DNA of 64,000 nt, taken from contig DASSEX010000066.1 in NCBI GenBank assembly GCA_035695045.1, positions 7,778 to 71,777 on the forward strand. The letters run 5' to 3'. Of the stretch, positions 61,253 to 64,000 are shown in pieces; position 1 is the first letter of the stretch, and each line of letters begins with the position of its first letter. This stretch comes from DASSKP01 sp035695045. GTDB taxonomy: Bacteria > Actinomycetota > Actinomycetes > JAFAQI01. Below the pieces are notes generated by a model. It worked only from the letters and a program-made list of their open reading frames with translations, did no database searches and was not told where the DNA came from. The position numbers were made by a program, and so were the translations under genes.

Positions 61253-62176
61253 TCACGGTTGCGTGTCGAAACGGCGGAGCAGGGCTTCGGCACCCTCGAA
61301 GTCCGCAACCACGTCGGCCGCGGGACGCTCTGCACGCACCAGGCCGACCGCCTGGCCGGCCCAGACCACCGGCTCTTCCGACCGCGTGCCCTCCGCGAGC
61401 AACTCGGCCTCGCGGCCGTGCCAACGGTCCGCGAACGCGTTGCGCACCGCGCGACCACCGAACTCGGACGGCCACGGGATGCCGCGGCCGATGTCGAGCA
61501 CGGTGGTGTAGATGGTGTCGGTCTCCCCTGCGTCCACGACCGCGGCGCGTGCAGCAGCAGAGTTCTGCCCCTCGACGCACGCAAGGAATGCCGTCCCGAC
61601 GAGCGCACCTGCCGCGCCGGCCGCGAGAACCGCCGCGAGCGACCGGGCGCCGGCGATGCCGCCCGCAGCGAGCACCGGTACGTCGACCGCGTCCAGAACG
61701 GCCTCGAGGAGCGGCAAGGTCGCGACCTCGCCGCGACCGTGGCCCCCGCCTTCGCCGCCGCGGGCGATGACCAGGTCGACCCCGGCGTCGACCGCACGCA
61801 GCGCCTCGTCGACGGTGCCTGCCTGCGTGGCGACGACGATTCCCTTCTGCTGCGCAGCCGCGACGTGGTCGGCGTACGGGCCGAACGACAGCGACAGCAG
61901 CGCGGGCGCCGCCTCGATCGCTGCTTCGACGAGCTCGGGGTTCTCGTCGGCGTACCAGGCGATGAGGCCGATGCCGAACGGCCGTCCGCTCGCCCGAGCC
62001 ACGTCGGCCTCGGTCCTGACGACGGCAGCCGTTTCGTAACCGATGCCGATCATTCCGAGTGCGCCGGCAGTGGATACAGCAGCGGCGAGCGCGCCACCGG
62101 AGACACCGGCCATCGGCGCGGAGACGACGGGGACGGTCAGGTCGAAGCGGTCGGTGAGCCAGGTGCGCAACACCAC
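61253..62176 (-). CDS. Nitronate monooxygenase / NPD-family flavoprotein
   Basis: 307 residues. FMN-binding TIM barrel with VPVVSAPMAGVSGGALAAAV at the N-terminus, LIARGGEGGGHGRG (phosphate and active-site His region), and PVLAAGGIAGARSLAAVLAA followed by GALVGTAFLACVE. This family includes nitronate monooxygenases and FabK-like enoyl reductases; I favour nitronate monooxygenase because of the GGHGRG loop. GTG at 62176; the start is uncertain because GTG GTG is tandem. It is divergent from the lipoprotein gene. Confidence 0.9.
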   Translation of the reverse strand: MVLRTWLTDRFDLTVPVVSAPMAGVSGGALAAAVSTAGALGMIGIGYETAAVVRTEADVARASGRPFGIGLIAWYADENPELVEAAIEAAPALLSLSFGPYADHVAAAQQKGIVVATQAGTVDEALRAVDAGVDLVIARGGEGGGHGRGEVATLPLLEAVLDAVDVPVLAAGGIAGARSLAAVLAAGAAGALVGTAFLACVEGQNSAAARAAVVDAGETDTIYTTVLDIGRGIPWPSEFGGRAVRNAFADRWHGREAELLAEGTRSEEPVVWAGQAVGLVRAERPAADVVADFEGAEALLRRFDTQP

Positions 62177-62206
62177 CGCATGGTGGCACTAGGCGAGGAT
62201 GTCCCG

Positions 62207-63244
62207 ATGTCCCCGTCCAAGACCCCTCGCCTCGTTGCCCTCGCCGCGAGCGGCGTCCTGCTCATCAGCTGCGGTGGTCACGGGTCGCAGCCCGGTGCAT
62301 CCTCCCCGCCTGCGACGAGGCCGGCAGCGACAGCCTCGACCGCGTCGCCGGCGCCGGCGACGCCGACGTCCACACCGTCGCCGCCGGCCCGGCTGGTCGC
62401 CCACGTCGCACCGTGGCAGCTGCCTGCGGCGCGCAGTCGCGAAGTCGCCCTGGCGACCGCAGGCGGTCTCGTCGTCGCGGGTGGTCTGTCGTCCGCGAAG
62501 GTCAGCACGTCGACGGTGTGGTCGCTGTCAGCGGCGAACGGACGGGCGGCTCATACCGGCTCGCTGGCAACCGCGGTGCACGACGCCGCCGGGTTCGTCG
62601 TGGGCCGCACAGCCTTCGTCGTCGGTGGCGGCAACACGTCGACCGTCGACGACGTGCAGGAGATCGCGACGGAGGGTTCGGCGCAGGTCGTCGGTCACCT
62701 TCCGCAACCGAGGTCCGACCTGTCGGCCGCTTCGGTCGAAGGTGCGGGCTACGCGCTCGGCGGCTTCGACGGCACCGCCTCGTTGGCGGCTGTGCTGCGC
62801 ACGGCGGACGGTCGGCGCTTCAGCACCGTCGCGCAGCTCCCGGTCACCGTTCGTTACGCCGCGGTTGCCGCCGTCGCCGCTGCCGGCGGCGACGATCTGC
62901 TCGTCTTCGGCGGCGAGCACGACGGCGTGGCCATCGACGACGTCCAGCAGGTGGACCTGAAGACCGGCCGGGCGCGCATCATCGGCCACCTGCCGCATCC
63001 GCTGGCCCATGAGGGCGCAGCAGTCCTCGGCGACTCGGTGTGGCTGCTCGGCGGTCGCAGCCACGACCAGCTGCAGTCGGCGATCTGGCGATGGGACCCG
63101 ACGCGGCGTCGAGCAGTGGCTGCGGGCCGGCTGCCCTATGCCGTCGCGGACGCGGGCGTCGCGGTCATCGGCTCGACGGCTTACGTCCTGGGCGGCGAGA
63201 CACCCGACCCGACGGCACGGGTCATCGTCGTCGCGCCGAGGTAG
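62207..63244 (+). CDS. Kelch-type beta-propeller lipoprotein
   Basis: 345 residues from ATG 62207 (GAGGA 8 bases upstream). The lipobox LLISC with Cys22 predicts lipid anchoring after signal peptidase II cleavage. A Pro/Thr/Ala-rich stalk (about 25-65) is followed by about five to six repeats with Kelch-like Gly-Gly elements: VVAGGLSS, FVVGGGNT, YALGGFDG, LVFGGEHD, WLLGGRSH and YVLGGETP. This is a propeller on the outer membrane face, presumably for binding. No catalytic residues are evident. Confidence 0.88.
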   Translation: MSPSKTPRLVALAASGVLLISCGGHGSQPGASSPPATRPAATASTASPAPATPTSTPSPPARLVAHVAPWQLPAARSREVALATAGGLVVAGGLSSAKVSTSTVWSLSAANGRAAHTGSLATAVHDAAGFVVGRTAFVVGGGNTSTVDDVQEIATEGSAQVVGHLPQPRSDLSAASVEGAGYALGGFDGTASLAAVLRTADGRRFSTVAQLPVTVRYAAVAAVAAAGGDDLLVFGGEHDGVAIDDVQQVDLKTGRARIIGHLPHPLAHEGAAVLGDSVWLLGGRSHDQLQSAIWRWDPTRRRAVAAGRLPYAVADAGVAVIGSTAYVLGGETPDPTARVIVVAPR

Positions 63245-63270
63245 GGACGACAGGGCGTCGAGACGCGAAG

Positions 63271-63308
63271 GTGTGGCGGCGGCCCGCCCAGCTGGGCCAC
63301 CGCCACAC
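63271..63308. terminator. Bidirectional hairpin terminator
   Basis: GTGTGGCGG pairs with CCGCCACAC; inside, GGCCC pairs with GGGCC around an 8-base loop, with one mismatch between the two stems. It lies between the convergent lipoprotein gene and the cysteine-rich gene. Confidence 0.75.
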
Positions 63309-63319
63309 GTCTTCGGGAA

Positions 63320-63502
63320 TCAGGCTGCGGCAGTGGCGAGCGTTGCGCTCGTCAGTGATGTGCCGCACTCGCACGTCGACGACGTGAAGCGCTGGTTGTC
63401 GCAGCCGTCGCCGTAGCAACCGGTGCTTCCGCACTCCGCGCAGTCGAACAGGTCGTTGTTGCATGCACTGCCGTCGAACAGTCGTCCGTCACAGTGGCGC
63501 AT
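63320..63502 (-). CDS. Cysteine-rich small protein, 60 residues
   Basis: The ATG at 63502 has AAGGAGG 7 bases upstream, an unusually strong site for this window. The product has 8 cysteines in its first 46 residues: MRHCDGRLFDGSACNNDLF, then DCAECGSTGCYGDGCDN and STCECGTS. CAEC and CEC pairs could bind zinc or another metal; a disulfide-knotted form is also possible, but no signal peptide is seen. The C-terminus is Ala/Thr-rich. Family not recognised. It lies 113 bases downstream of the aceA stop on the same strand and could be co-transcribed. Confidence 0.75.
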   Translation of the reverse strand: MRHCDGRLFDGSACNNDLFDCAECGSTGCYGDGCDNQRFTSSTCECGTSLTSATLATAAA

Positions 63503-63615
63503 GTCCGTTCCTCCTTGCGGCTTCGCCGCTCGTCCCCCGTGGGTGGCTTTTCGGATCGGGTGTGCCTTGCTGACTGACGTCGTTGTCAGGTGGTGCGGTC
63601 CTGCTGCCGGTGGGC

Positions 63616-64000
<385 letters not shown>

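Overview
This 64 kb window is high-GC DNA with densely packed genes. Actinobacterial traits include GTG and TTG starts, 4-base start/stop overlaps, start codons directly behind -10 boxes, and large Tat- and Sec-exported proteins. Gene order supports an actinomycete: serA, leuB, ilvBNC, gatCAB, ligA with a short MetE-like gene, mnmA with a cysteine desulfurase, and etfBA lie together on the minus strand, as in the Mycobacterium tuberculosis segment around Rv2995c-Rv3029c. The genus cannot be fixed from sequence alone; a deep-branching soil actinobacterium (Frankiales-like) is my guess. No rRNA, tRNA, CRISPR array, transposase or phage gene was seen.

Layout. 0-28 kb, minus strand: branched-chain amino acid and serine biosynthesis (ilvE partial, leuB, leuA, serA, ilvC, ilvN, ilvB, ilvD). 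Between these genes sit accessory genes: a 1371-residue subtilase, an Asp-box secreted protein, a DUF1206 membrane protein, a multicopper oxidase fused to an extra cupredoxin, a divergent cupredoxin-like secreted protein, an ABC1 kinase, a secreted HEXXH protein, and an ECF sigma factor with a coupled membrane partner. leuA and ilvB each have a short leader-peptide gene rich in Leu or Val/Ile, so both are probably controlled by attenuation.

28-43 kb: amidase, trans-acting enoyl-reductase-like protein, a large ATPase-GAF-GAF-PP2C phosphatase with a coupled unknown protein, alpha/beta hydrolase, gatB-gatA-gatC, a GGDEF-EAL protein, ligA and the short MetE-like gene.

43-54 kb: three consecutive secreted phosphoesterases, a MOSC protein, signal peptidase I overlapping tail-to-tail with mnmA, a cysteine desulfurase coupled to mnmA (tRNA 2-thiouridine synthesis), an S9 peptidase and a PaaK-like adenylate-forming protein. 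54-64 kb: etfB-etfA, an ABC exporter with two ATPases and one FtsX-type permease, a nitronate monooxygenase-like enzyme, a kelch-type lipoprotein, a 60-residue cysteine-rich protein, and the 3' end of isocitrate lyase.

The strongest cross-cutting signal is regulatory. At least a dozen start codons lie 6-8 bases after a TANNNT box, the geometry of leaderless mRNA. Both amino-acid leader peptides share it. Other items to check are a 28-codon gene coupled to the leuA stop codon, a 24-bp perfect inverted repeat beside it, and the cysteine-rich gene next to aceA.
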